Below, in pieces: positions 1 to 7,347 of a stretch of DNA of 21,847 nt. The DNA is from an uncultured Bacteroidales bacterium. GTDB lineage: Bacteria; Bacteroidota; Bacteroidia; Bacteroidales; UBA3663. The stretch covers positions 1 to 21,847 of the forward strand of contig CALBPV010000024.1 in the NCBI GenBank assembly GCA_937899265.1, given 5' to 3'. The translations under genes were made by a program, and so were the position numbers. Below the pieces are notes generated by a model. That model worked only from the letters and a program-made list of their open reading frames with translations, was not told the DNA's origin and did not search any database. Each line of letters opens with the position of its first letter. Within the stretch, counting starts at the first letter, position 1.

Positions 1-58
1 TTCAGGTTTCAGGTTTCAGGTTTCAGGTTTCAGGTTTCAGGTTTCAAGTTTCAGGGTT
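1..58. repeat. 7-bp tandem repeat (CAGGTTT) at the window edge
   Basis: Six exact CAGGTTT units run head to tail from position 3 to 44. Two degenerate units (CAAGTTT at 45-51, CAGGGTT at 52-58) follow. The array probably continues past the left edge of the window, so its true copy number is unknown. It lies in a gene-free stretch next to other repeats. A function cannot be read from the sequence; slippage-prone simple repeats of this kind usually vary in copy number between strains. Confidence 0.9.
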
Positions 59-84
59 ATCCGTGGGACAAAGTTATGTTATGA

Positions 85-237
85 GCCCCTTACAGGGGCA
101 ATTCATACGACGACGGTCATTCACACAGGGACAAGTCCCTGTGCTGGGTTATTTGCCCCTTGCAGGGGCAGGTGAATCGGGAACGTATAGACATAGGGAC
201 AAGTCCCTGTGCTGGGATATACAGCCCTTGCAGGGCT
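85..237. repeat. alternating palindrome array (two hairpin types, 68-69 bp composite period)
   Basis: Five inverted repeats alternate. Type A has CCCCT/AGGGG-like arms around a 3-nt loop: 85-99 (GCCCCT tac AGGGGC), 154-170 (TGCCCCT tgc AGGGGCA) and 223-237 (AGCCCT tgc AGGGCT). Type B is CACAGGGACAAGTCCCTGTG at 124-143, with a copy at 192-211 that has one mismatched base. A-to-A spacing is 69 bp and B-to-B spacing is 68 bp, so an A+B pair is the repeating unit. The third A copy keeps its stem although its sequence has changed, which points to selection on, or mobility by, secondary structure. It resembles REP-type elements mobilised by RAYT transposases, but no transposase is present here. That assignment is inference. 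Confidence 0.8.
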
Positions 238-289
238 TCCAGCCTAACCCACAGCCTACCCCCAACCCCTCCCTAAAGGGAAGGGAGAA

Positions 290-374
290 GGAAAGCCGAC
301 GGAGCGGAAGTTTTTTTCTACGCATTACAAATGCTTATATTCGGTGCGGTCGGATTGCAAATCCGACCGAGCGG
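290..374. repeat. direct repeat copy 1 with REP-like hairpin
   Basis: This 85-bp copy begins GGAAAGCCGAC and contains a T-run, CGCATTACAAATGCTTATATTC and a hairpin at 348-368 with arms GGTCGGATT and AATCCGACC. It ends with GAGCGG. A second copy follows at 385-460. It differs mainly by lacking about 9 bp before the T-run. Conservation covers both the hairpin and the 50 bp before it, so the duplicated unit is larger than the palindrome. Confidence 0.85.
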
Positions 375-384
375 GAAGGGGGCA

Positions 385-460
385 GGAAAGCCGACCTTTT
401 TTTCTGCGCATTACAAATGCTTATATTCGTTGCGGTCGGATTGCAAATCCGACCGAGCGG
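385..460. repeat. direct repeat copy 2 with REP-like hairpin
   Basis: This is the second copy of the unit at 290-374, again starting GGAAAGCCGAC and ending GAGCGG, with its hairpin at 434-454. Only about 10 bp separate the copies, so this is a near-tandem duplication. Short open frames run through both copies on either strand but have no coding signature. Confidence 0.85.
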
Positions 461-518
461 AGACCGAGCGTGCAAATCCGACCGAGCGGAGACCGAGCGT
501 GCAAATCCGACCGAGCGG
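461..518. repeat. two tandem 29-bp partial copies of the hairpin's right half
   Basis: Two identical 29-bp units (461-489 and 490-518) each begin AGACCGAGCG and end with the right arm of the neighbouring hairpin, AATCCGACC, plus GAGCGG. They lack the left arm GGTCGGATT, so they cannot form the same hairpin alone. The right-arm module therefore occurs four times between 357 and 518. From 519 to 585 nothing is recognisable before the 3' end of the helicase gene. Confidence 0.85.
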
Positions 519-585
519 AGGTGCAAACTGTTTTCGGTTAAAATCAACTGTGAACGATGATATGGATGGTCAGGGAGGGGGGCGA

Positions 586-3423
586 TTATTTTGTTCGGAA
601 GAATTGTTGGATGGGTTTTACGAAGGGAGAAAGCTCGCGGGTACGTGCCATGATGCTGTGTCCGCGTGGCGTGTCACCTTCCCACACCCAACGTTTTCCG
701 TACATAAGGACAAGATGTCGTTTGGCTCGGGAGAGAGCGACGTAGAGTTTGCGCGCATCTTCCTCGCGCTGACGGTCGTTGGTGTTGGCAAAGAAGGGAT
801 ATTTCCCATCGACGACATCCCATACGATGACGGTGTCGAACTCGAGCCCTTTGGCTTTGTGGACAGTGAGGACATAGACGCGGTCGTCGATAACGTCACT
901 GTCGCAGAGGTCGGCTTCGGTGAAGGTGCGTATGTCGTTAATCCAACGTTCGGTCTGCTGGGAGAGATGGGTGAGTTCGGGCGACTGGCCTGCGGTGCGG
1001 TCGATGAATCGCAGGATATATTCCAGGCGGGGAACGGGATGTATCATGCCGTTGGCCGCCATAGCCTCGCCCACAGCCTGCATTTCGGCGGACAAAGCCG
1101 AGCGGGAGCCGTCGGGAGAGACGCTGTCGAGAGCTTGGAGGGTGTGATGCCAAACGGGAGCGTAAGCACCGACGAAACGGTCGGTAACGGCTCGGTAGCG
1201 GTCGTCGGCCAGAAAGGCCCGTTGCACATCGAGGAAGTCGTTGGCTCGCTGTCGGCACCAGTTGACGAGAGAGAGTGTGGCCACGATGTCGTCGTTGGCG
1301 AGGTGGGAATTCTCGCCTTCGAGATTGAGCCTGCGGAGGAGCACGCGCAGTTTATAGACCTTGAGTCGCGGTTCGAGGAGGCGGATGAGCCGGAGGGAGT
1401 CCCACACCTTGGAGAGCGGGAGCCGCGTGTCGAGATTGACAGCGGGGAGGTCGCGTGACAGATTGTGTCGCAGGATCTCACGGTCGTAGCCTACGTTGTG
1501 ACCCAAGGTGGGGAGGTCGCCCATCCAGTCGAGGAAGGTGCGAAGCCCTTCGGCACGGGACATTTTCTCGCGGGAAGCATATTCCGCAACCAAAGGATTG
1601 ACGATGTCGCCCAACATGGGCGGAATGGGGCGGTCGGTGTGGAGCATGAGGTCGAGTTTGGCGACGATGACACCGTTGCGGACTTTCAAGGCTGCTATCT
1701 GGACGATGTCGTCGTTCCATACGTCGAGGCCGGTGGTTTCGGTATCGAAGATGACGAAGCCTCGCGGGTCGTCGTACATACGCACAAAATCGAGGATGCA
1801 GGACGAGGAGGGGCGGTCGATGAAATCGGCCGGCGAGAGAGCAAGGTTCTGCAAGCGGCGCACGAAGGAACGGGCATCGGCAAACGACGGAACGGCACGG
1901 GAGGCAAAGAACAGACGGGCCCAGTCGAGGCGGGAGGTCTCGCGCCGGGTGACAACGAAATGGGCCAAGAGGGTCTTGAAATCGTCGCTGCGGAACACGT
2001 CTTTGCCGGAAATGCGGAAGTGGGGAATGTTGTCGGCGGTGAGACTTTCGGAAATCTCGTCTGCCTCGTTGTTGGTGCTCACCACTACAGCCAGCGTTTG
2101 GCGTGCGGCGGGATCCAACGAGAGATAGTGACGGATGGCCTTGGGGAGCTGGCGGATGGCAGCTGTGCGACCCTGAGCCTCGGGTATGGGATTGCCCTGA
2201 GTGGTGCAGTCGGAGTAGAAATCGTAGTTGCGCAGCACAAGGTCGGCGGACTGCTGCGGCGTGTTGTCGCCGGCATCGGGCAGATAGCGGGGATTGATGT
2301 GGAGCTGACTGACGGCAAATGTATTGCAGACGTCGAGCAGATAGCGGGGACTGCGATGGTTCTTGCGGAGCCGGACAATGTGTCCTTCGCATCGCTGCAT
2401 GAGGCGGTCGAGATTGGAGAGTTTGGCCCCCATAAAGGAAAAGATGGCCTGCTGTTCGTCGCCGAGATAAACCACAGTGGCATCGGGTGCCGTGATGCGG
2501 TCGATGATGGCCAACTGGAGCGGGTTGAGGTCCTGGACTTCGTCAACCTGAATCCAGGGATAGGAGGCGAACTTGTATTTCTCCCGGGCGCCGGGTTCGG
2601 AGAGAGCATCGCAGGCCAGGATGAGGATGTCGTCGAAATCGACCATGCGATTGTCCGTCTTGTAGTCGGCATAGAGCATGGCATTGACAAGGGCGAGGGA
2701 GAAGAGCCGATAACAGGGCGTGTGGTACTCGAAGGGGGCGGTTTCAATCCATCGGAGCAGCGCAGGTTTGGCATCCTCCCAACCGGCGGCTCCCGTCTTG
2801 TGCAGCATGGTGTCGAGACATTCAGCCAGTCGGTCGGGCCGGTAGCCGATGCCGAACATCCCGAAATAGAGACCGAAGATGCGTCCCATGTCGTGGAGCA
2901 GGATGTCGGTTCCGTGGCCGTGGAGAACCTGCATGACATAATGGTGGATGCGGTCAATCTGAACATAAACGGAAGACTGGACATCGAGGGGATTGGGGTC
3001 ATTGCGCGTCAGCCGGCATTCGGAGGCTTCCTTGCGTGCCCCGAAGCTGTCGAGAATATCGCGGATGTCGTTGTCGTCGAGGATGGAGGTGTCGGGATGA
3101 ATCACGTTGTTGTTCTCGTCGAGCAAGAAACGCGAGCAGAAACGGTGGATATTGCCCACGAAGAGGGCATCGAGCGTATCGTCGGGGGAGGCGGATTCAA
3201 CCGGCAGGGTCTGAGCCTGACGGCGAATGCGGTCGCGCATGCCGCGAGAGGCACGGTTGGTGAAGGTGAGGCAGACCATGTGGTCGTAGCCCAATCCCTG
3301 CTGCCGGGCGTGGAAGATGCGTTCGGCAAGGGTCTGGGTTTTGCCGCAGCCGGGAGGGGCCAATACGAGCCAATGGCCACCGGTGGCCTCGATGACCTGC
3401 TGTTGTTCGGGATCGAATGTCAT
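586..3423 (-). CDS. UvrD-family helicase with embedded DEDDh 3'-5' exonuclease domain
   Basis: This 945-residue protein combines a superfamily 1 DNA helicase with a proofreading-type exonuclease. Visible helicase motifs are Walker A APPGCGKT (22-29), motif Ia LTFTNRAS (about 52-59), motif II QVDEVQDLN (292-300), motif III YLGDEQQAIFSFMGA (319-333), motif IV KNHRS (354-358), motif V LTVHKAKGLEF (852-862) and motif VI RKLYVALSRAKR (891-902). Between motifs IV and V lies a complete DEDDh exonuclease: Exo I FDTETTG (559-565), Exo II GHNVGYD (641-648) and Exo III with H707 and D712. All catalytic residues are present in both parts. A role in DNA repair or end processing, coupling unwinding with 3'-end digestion, is inferred. 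The start is the first ATG after the intergenic repeat and has no Shine-Dalgarno sequence. No clear promoter was seen, so read-through from the GH127 gene 72 bp upstream is possible. Confidence 0.92.
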   Translation of the reverse strand: MTFDPEQQQVIEATGGHWLVLAPPGCGKTQTLAERIFHARQQGLGYDHMVCLTFTNRASRGMRDRIRRQAQTLPVESASPDDTLDALFVGNIHRFCSRFLLDENNNVIHPDTSILDDNDIRDILDSFGARKEASECRLTRNDPNPLDVQSSVYVQIDRIHHYVMQVLHGHGTDILLHDMGRIFGLYFGMFGIGYRPDRLAECLDTMLHKTGAAGWEDAKPALLRWIETAPFEYHTPCYRLFSLALVNAMLYADYKTDNRMVDFDDILILACDALSEPGAREKYKFASYPWIQVDEVQDLNPLQLAIIDRITAPDATVVYLGDEQQAIFSFMGAKLSNLDRLMQRCEGHIVRLRKNHRSPRYLLDVCNTFAVSQLHINPRYLPDAGDNTPQQSADLVLRNYDFYSDCTTQGNPIPEAQGRTAAIRQLPKAIRHYLSLDPAARQTLAVVVSTNNEADEISESLTADNIPHFRISGKDVFRSDDFKTLLAHFVVTRRETSRLDWARLFFASRAVPSFADARSFVRRLQNLALSPADFIDRPSSSCILDFVRMYDDPRGFVIFDTETTGLDVWNDDIVQIAALKVRNGVIVAKLDLMLHTDRPIPPMLGDIVNPLVAEYASREKMSRAEGLRTFLDWMGDLPTLGHNVGYDREILRHNLSRDLPAVNLDTRLPLSKVWDSLRLIRLLEPRLKVYKLRVLLRRLNLEGENSHLANDDIVATLSLVNWCRQRANDFLDVQRAFLADDRYRAVTDRFVGAYAPVWHHTLQALDSVSPDGSRSALSAEMQAVGEAMAANGMIHPVPRLEYILRFIDRTAGQSPELTHLSQQTERWINDIRTFTEADLCDSDVIDDRVYVLTVHKAKGLEFDTVIVWDVVDGKYPFFANTNDRQREEDARKLYVALSRAKRHLVLMYGKRWVWEGDTPRGHSIMARTRELSPFVKPIQQFFRTK

Positions 3424-3430
3424 GGCGTTT

Positions 3431-3494
3431 TATTTCGATATTTCGATATTTCGATATTTTGAGATTTCGAAATTTCGGGAATTCGGGAATTCTT
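3431..3494. repeat. eight-unit 8-bp tandem array between helicase and GH127 genes
   Basis: Three exact TATTTCGA units (3431-3454) are followed by TATTTTGA, GATTTCGA, AATTTCGG, GAATTCGG and GAATTCTT. The units decay steadily from left to right. The array fills almost the whole 72-bp gap and lies 8 bp upstream of the helicase ATG, where the leader or promoter of that gene would be. Copy-number change could therefore affect helicase expression; this is inference. Confidence 0.85.
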
Positions 3495-3495
3495 T

Positions 3496-5520
3496 TTATT
3501 CTCCCTCGGCGAAGGGGTCGGTCTTGAGCCATACTTTCATCTTGGCGGGGCCGCGATGGTTCCAGATGTAGTAGGGGATGAGCCGGAGGTCGCAGGGAGC
3601 GAGGGTGAATGTGCCGTCCTTCTGCTGGGCGTAGCTTTGTGCGCGGACGAGGAGTCCGGTATAGTCATAGTCACGTCCGGCGACGGTGATGCTGCCGGGC
3701 GCCTCGGTGGGTTGCTGGGGAGCCACCGTGAGGCGGAAGATGTCGAGGCCGGGATTGTCGGGGCTTTCGGCACAATAGACGAGGGGTCCGCGTTCGAAGG
3801 CGATGCATCCGCGGTCGGCCTTGACGCGTTGGGCAGCGACGACCATGCGGGGCTGCATGTCGAAATGAATCTCGACACGGTCGCCTTTCTTCCAGGCGCG
3901 TGATAGCGTCATGTAGCCGTCGGGGGTGAGGAACTCGGGGCTCTGGGGTTCGCCGTTGACGCTGACGTTCCACGAGAGGCGTGCGTTGTCGGCGTAGCTG
4001 TAGAGGTCGGAGGGAACCACCCGGTTGCGCACCCATCCGGGGATGCGGACCTTGAGGGCGAAGGTGCCGGCGCTGTTGCGGTCGATGAGGATGCGGATGT
4101 CGCCGTCCCAAGGATAGGAGGTCTCCTGACGGAGACGCACGGACTTGCCGTCGAGAGAGATGTCGGCGCTGTTGTTCAGGAAGAGGTTGACATATAGGCT
4201 GCGTTCACGGACTGCATAGACATAACCCGGCACGGAAGGAATGAAACGCGAGAGGTTGGAGGGACAGCAGGCACATCCGAACCAGGGCTGACGGGTGAGC
4301 GTATTGTCGGAATTGAACGGATAGACGGCATCGCTGGCGAGCGGGTTGGGATAGAAGAAAGCACCGCCGTCGAGGCTCATTCCGTCGATGACGGCGTTGT
4401 AGAGCGTTCGTTCGAGGCAGTCGATGTATTTCGACTCGCCCTCGAAGAGGAACATACGCTGGTTGAGATATACCTGGGCGATGGCGGCACAGGTCTCGTT
4501 GTAGGCCGTGAGGTTGGGGAGTTCGTCGTTCTTGCCGAAAGCTTCGCCTTCATGACGTGCACCGACACCGCCGGTGAGGTAGTACTTGTGGGAGACGATG
4601 TTGTCCCAGATGCGGTGGATGGCATCGACGTATGCCTGTTCGCCGGTGAGGGCAGCGACATCGGCCATGCCGGCGTACATATAACCAGCCCGAACAGCGT
4701 GTCCGACGGCTTCGTCCTGGGCCGTGACGGGCTTGTGGCTCTGGCTATAGGCATCGTGACGTGCTGTCTTGCCGCGGTCGTCGAGGAGATACTTGGCAAA
4801 ATCGAGGTATTCGCGTTTGCCGGTGAGAGTGTAGAGACGGGCGAGGGCCATCTCGGCTATCTGGTGTCCGGGCACGACGTGGGCCTGACCTTCTTCGCGT
4901 CCCACCTCACGGATACAGCACTGGGCATAACGCTCGGCGATGTCGAGGAACTTGCGGCTTCCGGTGGCCTGGAAATGGGCGCATGCGGCATCGACCATGT
5001 GTCCGAGGTTGTAGAGTTCGTGGCTCAGGACTTCCTCCTTCTCCCAACGTTTCTTTCCGGCCCATGCATGAGGTTTGTCGGGATTGATGGTTCGGGCGGT
5101 GTAGAGATATCCGTCGGGTTCCTGGGCAGCGGCGACGATGTCGAGCACGGAGTCGATGTAGGCACGGAGCTTTTTGTCGGGCCAGGTCTGGAGAATGTAG
5201 GAAGCGCCTTCGATGGTCTTATAGACATCGGTGTCGTCGAACGAGAAACCCATGAAGGAAGAGACATCGTAGTCGGGTGACGGATGGGCGGCCTTGTCGA
5301 AGTTGGCATAGCGGCCTTCGCTCTCACACTTGGAGAAAGCAAGGGGGATGGTGACTTGGCGTGCTGCCCGGATGCGCTGTCCCCAGAATCCTTCGCCCAC
5401 CTTGACGGAGGTGAAGGGAACGGGGGAGTAGGGATAGCCGCTGACGGCATTCTGGGCTCCGGCGTGTATGCAAGCTGCCGAAGCGATGAAGAGGATAAGG
5501 GACAAGGGTTTGATTCTCAT
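3496..5520 (-). CDS. secreted glycoside hydrolase family 127 (beta-L-arabinofuranosidase, DUF1680)
   Basis: This 674-residue protein starts with a signal peptide (hydrophobic core about 5-20, cleavage likely after HAGAQ), so it acts in the periplasm or at the cell surface. The GH127 fold removes beta-L-arabinofuranose from plant glycans or hydroxyproline-linked arabinans. The zinc/cysteine active site of the family is visible: NETC gives E342 and C344, and CACCPSN gives C418 and C419, with spacing close to the characterised bifidobacterial enzyme (E338, C340, C417, C418). E324 or E326 in RHEGEAFG is the likely remaining ligand. No SusC/SusD, sigma/anti-sigma or other polysaccharide-utilisation genes are next to it, so it appears to be a lone enzyme gene. 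A good Bacteroidetes promoter lies upstream. The related families GH146 and GH142 cannot be fully excluded. Confidence 0.93.
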   Translation of the reverse strand: MRIKPLSLILFIASAACIHAGAQNAVSGYPYSPVPFTSVKVGEGFWGQRIRAARQVTIPLAFSKCESEGRYANFDKAAHPSPDYDVSSFMGFSFDDTDVYKTIEGASYILQTWPDKKLRAYIDSVLDIVAAAQEPDGYLYTARTINPDKPHAWAGKKRWEKEEVLSHELYNLGHMVDAACAHFQATGSRKFLDIAERYAQCCIREVGREEGQAHVVPGHQIAEMALARLYTLTGKREYLDFAKYLLDDRGKTARHDAYSQSHKPVTAQDEAVGHAVRAGYMYAGMADVAALTGEQAYVDAIHRIWDNIVSHKYYLTGGVGARHEGEAFGKNDELPNLTAYNETCAAIAQVYLNQRMFLFEGESKYIDCLERTLYNAVIDGMSLDGGAFFYPNPLASDAVYPFNSDNTLTRQPWFGCACCPSNLSRFIPSVPGYVYAVRERSLYVNLFLNNSADISLDGKSVRLRQETSYPWDGDIRILIDRNSAGTFALKVRIPGWVRNRVVPSDLYSYADNARLSWNVSVNGEPQSPEFLTPDGYMTLSRAWKKGDRVEIHFDMQPRMVVAAQRVKADRGCIAFERGPLVYCAESPDNPGLDIFRLTVAPQQPTEAPGSITVAGRDYDYTGLLVRAQSYAQQKDGTFTLAPCDLRLIPYYIWNHRGPAKMKVWLKTDPFAEGE

Positions 5521-5563
5521 ATCGTCAAAAGTTTATAAACGCAAAATAGGATTTTGAGCGTTG

Positions 5564-5595
5564 CAAAGATAGGGAATATTTGTGAGAAATCCAAA
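5564..5595 (-). promoter_or_regulatory. Bacteroidetes promoter of the GH127 gene
   Basis: Read on the minus strand, TTTG (complement of 5592-5595), a 20-bp spacer and TATCTTTG (complement of 5564-5571) match the TTTG/TAnnTTTG consensus of the primary Bacteroidetes sigma factor. The ATG lies about 43 bp downstream, leaving a leader of roughly 35-40 nt. Confidence 0.75.
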
Positions 5596-5633
5596 TAATC
5601 GTGCAAAAAAAAGAAGAAATCAGGGGGATGGAG

Positions 5634-5664
5634 AAAAAAATGTACCGTTTTTCAGAACGGTACA
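5634..5664 (-). terminator. intrinsic terminator after the 245-residue membrane protein
   Basis: Arms TGTACCGTT and AACGGTACA (5641-5649 and 5656-5664) form a perfect 9-bp stem with a 6-nt loop. On the minus strand the stem is followed directly by seven T residues (A-run at 5634-5640). It sits 94 bp after the stop codon of the upstream minus-strand gene and just before the GH127 promoter, so it separates the two transcription units. Confidence 0.85.
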
Positions 5665-5757
5665 CCATTGTAATATTCAAGAATCTTCATGCCCAAATCT
5701 CTCTGAAAAGGTAGGTCAGCATGATGTCGAAAATATCAGGGGATGCGGACGGGGCGT

Positions 5758-6495
5758 TCAGATGGTCTCAACGTCATCGTTGAGGTTGTCGGCAACGGAG
5801 GGCTGGCTGTAGAATCCGGAGAGGATGAGATAGACTACGATGAGTGAGAAATGGGCAATGACCTCGGTGAAGTAGATGCCGATGCAGCAGAGCAGGAGAC
5901 CGGCCATGACAATGAAGAAGCAGACAATGCCGAGTCCGATGAGATTGAGGGCGTGTCCGTCGGTGCTCTCCCAGCCGCGGCGGATGGCTTCACCGAACCC
6001 TATTTCGGGGTTGTCAAGGAAATAGAACTGCACAGTAGCGAGACGGGCACCAATCCAAAGCCCCGGAACAATGCAGAGGCAGAGTCCGATGCAGACAATG
6101 ATGCCGTAGAGAATCTCCCATGCAATGTACTTGACGTAGGCCATGACGGGCATCTTGACAGGCTCGATGCTAATATCCGATGTCGTTCCCTTGGCAAGCG
6201 AAAGCATGATGGCCCTGACGGCACAGTTGAGCACAAGGGTCAAGAGGCTGCCCATCAATATGTACGGGCTAAAGGCTACATTTTGGAGCATGGAACTGTA
6301 GGCGCTGATGAATGCATTCGGATCGTTGGTATCCAAATTCTCGACGAGAGCGTTAATCTGAGTGGGGTCCACCCAGTTGGTGAATGCGCTTTCGACGAGG
6401 CTGATGACAAAGAGAATGAGAGCCAGAAGAAGGCCGTGCTTTTTGGTGAGTGCCCAAGCTTGGTCGAGCACCTCGGAGATTGAGAAGTTGTACAT
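5758..6495 (-). CDS. multi-pass inner membrane protein, DUF975/YciC-like
   Basis: This 245-residue protein has hydrophobic segments at about 21-40, 76-98, 122-150 and a long stretch near 183-232 likely to cross the membrane twice. The layout, with a charged N-terminus, a CIVPGLWIGARL segment in the middle and the stretch GFGEAIRRGWESTDGH before the last helices, resembles the DUF975/YciC group of membrane proteins, whose function is unknown. No catalytic motif is visible. It lies 113 bp downstream of the GntR gene on the same strand. No TAnnTTTG promoter was seen in that gap, so it may be the last gene of the ABC operon or use a poorly recognised promoter. A strong terminator follows it. Confidence 0.8.
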   Translation of the reverse strand: MYNFSISEVLDQAWALTKKHGLLLALILFVISLVESAFTNWVDPTQINALVENLDTNDPNAFISAYSSMLQNVAFSPYILMGSLLTLVLNCAVRAIMLSLAKGTTSDISIEPVKMPVMAYVKYIAWEILYGIIVCIGLCLCIVPGLWIGARLATVQFYFLDNPEIGFGEAIRRGWESTDGHALNLIGLGIVCFFIVMAGLLLCCIGIYFTEVIAHFSLIVVYLILSGFYSQPSVADNLNDDVETI

Positions 6496-6608
6496 AGCTT
6501 TTAAATTGTTTTTGGAGTATTAAATAATTTTTCTTTGAAGTGGATGTTGACTAAGTCCATCATTGTTACATTTTATATAAAACGCTGAAAATGCCGAAAT
6601 GTTGCATC

Positions 6609-7025
6609 TCATGTCGGATTTTTTTCGCCGGAGGCGTCTTTTTTTACATTCAGAGCCGACAGGCGGCTGTTTATGATGTTCTGAAGGGCATTGGCCACCT
6701 CTTTGGGCTTGACACCGAGGAGCATCATCTCGTCGGCCAGCTTGGGCAGGGCCTCGTCGAGGAGACGCTGGCGTCGGAAGTCCTCAATGCGGGAGAAAGC
6801 ATCTTGGGTGAGGTAGTTGCCGCGACCGCGCTGGGTGACGACAATGTCCTGCTGGATAAGGCGCTCCACGGCGCGCTGTACAGTGTTGGGGTTCACCTCT
6901 AACTGCACGGCCACCTCGCGCACCGAGGGCAGCTGCTGGCCGAGTTGTATCTCGCCCTTCAGCACCTTGTCGCAGAGCCAGTCGGCTATCTGGAGGAAGA
7001 TGGGTTTATTGTTTTGAAATTCCAT
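6609..7025 (-). CDS. GntR-family transcriptional regulator, YtrA subfamily
   Basis: This 138-residue regulator has an N-terminal winged helix (LQIADWLCDKVLKGE, then LPSVREVAVQLEVNPNTVQRA as the recognition region, about residues 8-75) and a short helical C-terminal dimerisation part. The small size and the missing ligand-binding domain place it in the YtrA subfamily, which represses ABC export operons. The ATG at 7025 was chosen over an in-frame upstream ATG at 7082 because the protein alignment starts at MEFQNNKPIFLQI and a purine-rich AAGAAAG precedes it. It overlaps the end of the upstream small membrane protein gene by 20 bp, which suggests translational coupling. It is the distal gene of the operon and probably binds the inverted repeat at 9148-9169. 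Confidence 0.92.
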   Translation of the reverse strand: MEFQNNKPIFLQIADWLCDKVLKGEIQLGQQLPSVREVAVQLEVNPNTVQRAVERLIQQDIVVTQRGRGNYLTQDAFSRIEDFRRQRLLDEALPKLADEMMLLGVKPKEVANALQNIINSRLSALNVKKDASGEKNPT

Positions 7026-7347
7026 TGTCTTTCTTCTTTTCTTGGTTGAACACAAACTGGGAGTAAAGCTCCAGGACGGCACCGGCCAGCGTGAGGGGCA
7101 GCCAGTAGCGACCCTCGCCCCGGAAGACGAAGCAGGAGGCGATGATGAAGCAGATGCCGCAGAGGGCGCGTATTCGGCTCATGCGTCGGAGCCTCAGGTT
7201 CTCACCCCGGTAGGCCTGTGTCAGGTGGTCAATGGCCACCAGTGCCGCGCCGAGGGCGAAAACCCAAGGACCGGCCACAGGCAACAGGAGCATCAGCAGC
7301 ACACCCATTACGAGCAGGGTGTAGCCCGTGGAATCAAGATATTTCAT
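7006..7347 (-). CDS. small membrane protein in the GntR/ABC operon
   Basis: This 113-residue protein has about four hydrophobic segments: near 9-24, 25-42, 62-78 and 84-103. Between the second and third is a basic loop (RGENLRLRRMSRIR), and the tail is charged. I recognise no family. The start ATG shares four bases (ATGA) with the stop of the permease gene, and its 3' end overlaps the GntR gene, so it is an integral part of the operon. It could be an accessory subunit of the transporter; this rests on context only. Confidence 0.82.
   Translation of the reverse strand: MKYLDSTGYTLLVMGVLLMLLLPVAGPWVFALGAALVAIDHLTQAYRGENLRLRRMSRIRALCGICFIIASCFVFRGEGRYWLPLTLAGAVLELYSQFVFNQEKKKDNGISKQ

Noticed and set aside
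1..58. Telomere-like repeat
   Set aside because: The 7-bp CAGGTTT array is short and sits in an ordinary chromosomal context; nothing indicates a linear replicon end.
63..560. 165-codon plus-strand gene in the left repeat region
   Set aside because: It is composed of translated palindromes and direct repeats and has no protein-like composition.
586..3423. Anti-phage defence system around the exonuclease-helicase
   Set aside because: No nuclease partner, toxin, reverse transcriptase, sensor or integrase lies next to it, and its neighbours are a carbohydrate enzyme and repeats.
331..3462. Long plus-strand open frames (375 and 665 codons) opposite the helicase gene
   Set aside because: They lie exactly antisense to a gene with complete helicase and exonuclease motifs, have no recognisable domain, and arise from GC-rich codon bias.
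6618..6647. Hairpin CGCC-GGA-GGCG flanked by T-runs near the GntR 3' end
   Set aside because: On the minus strand, where the gene is transcribed, the stem is followed by A residues, and it lies inside the coding sequence, so it is not a terminator for this operon.
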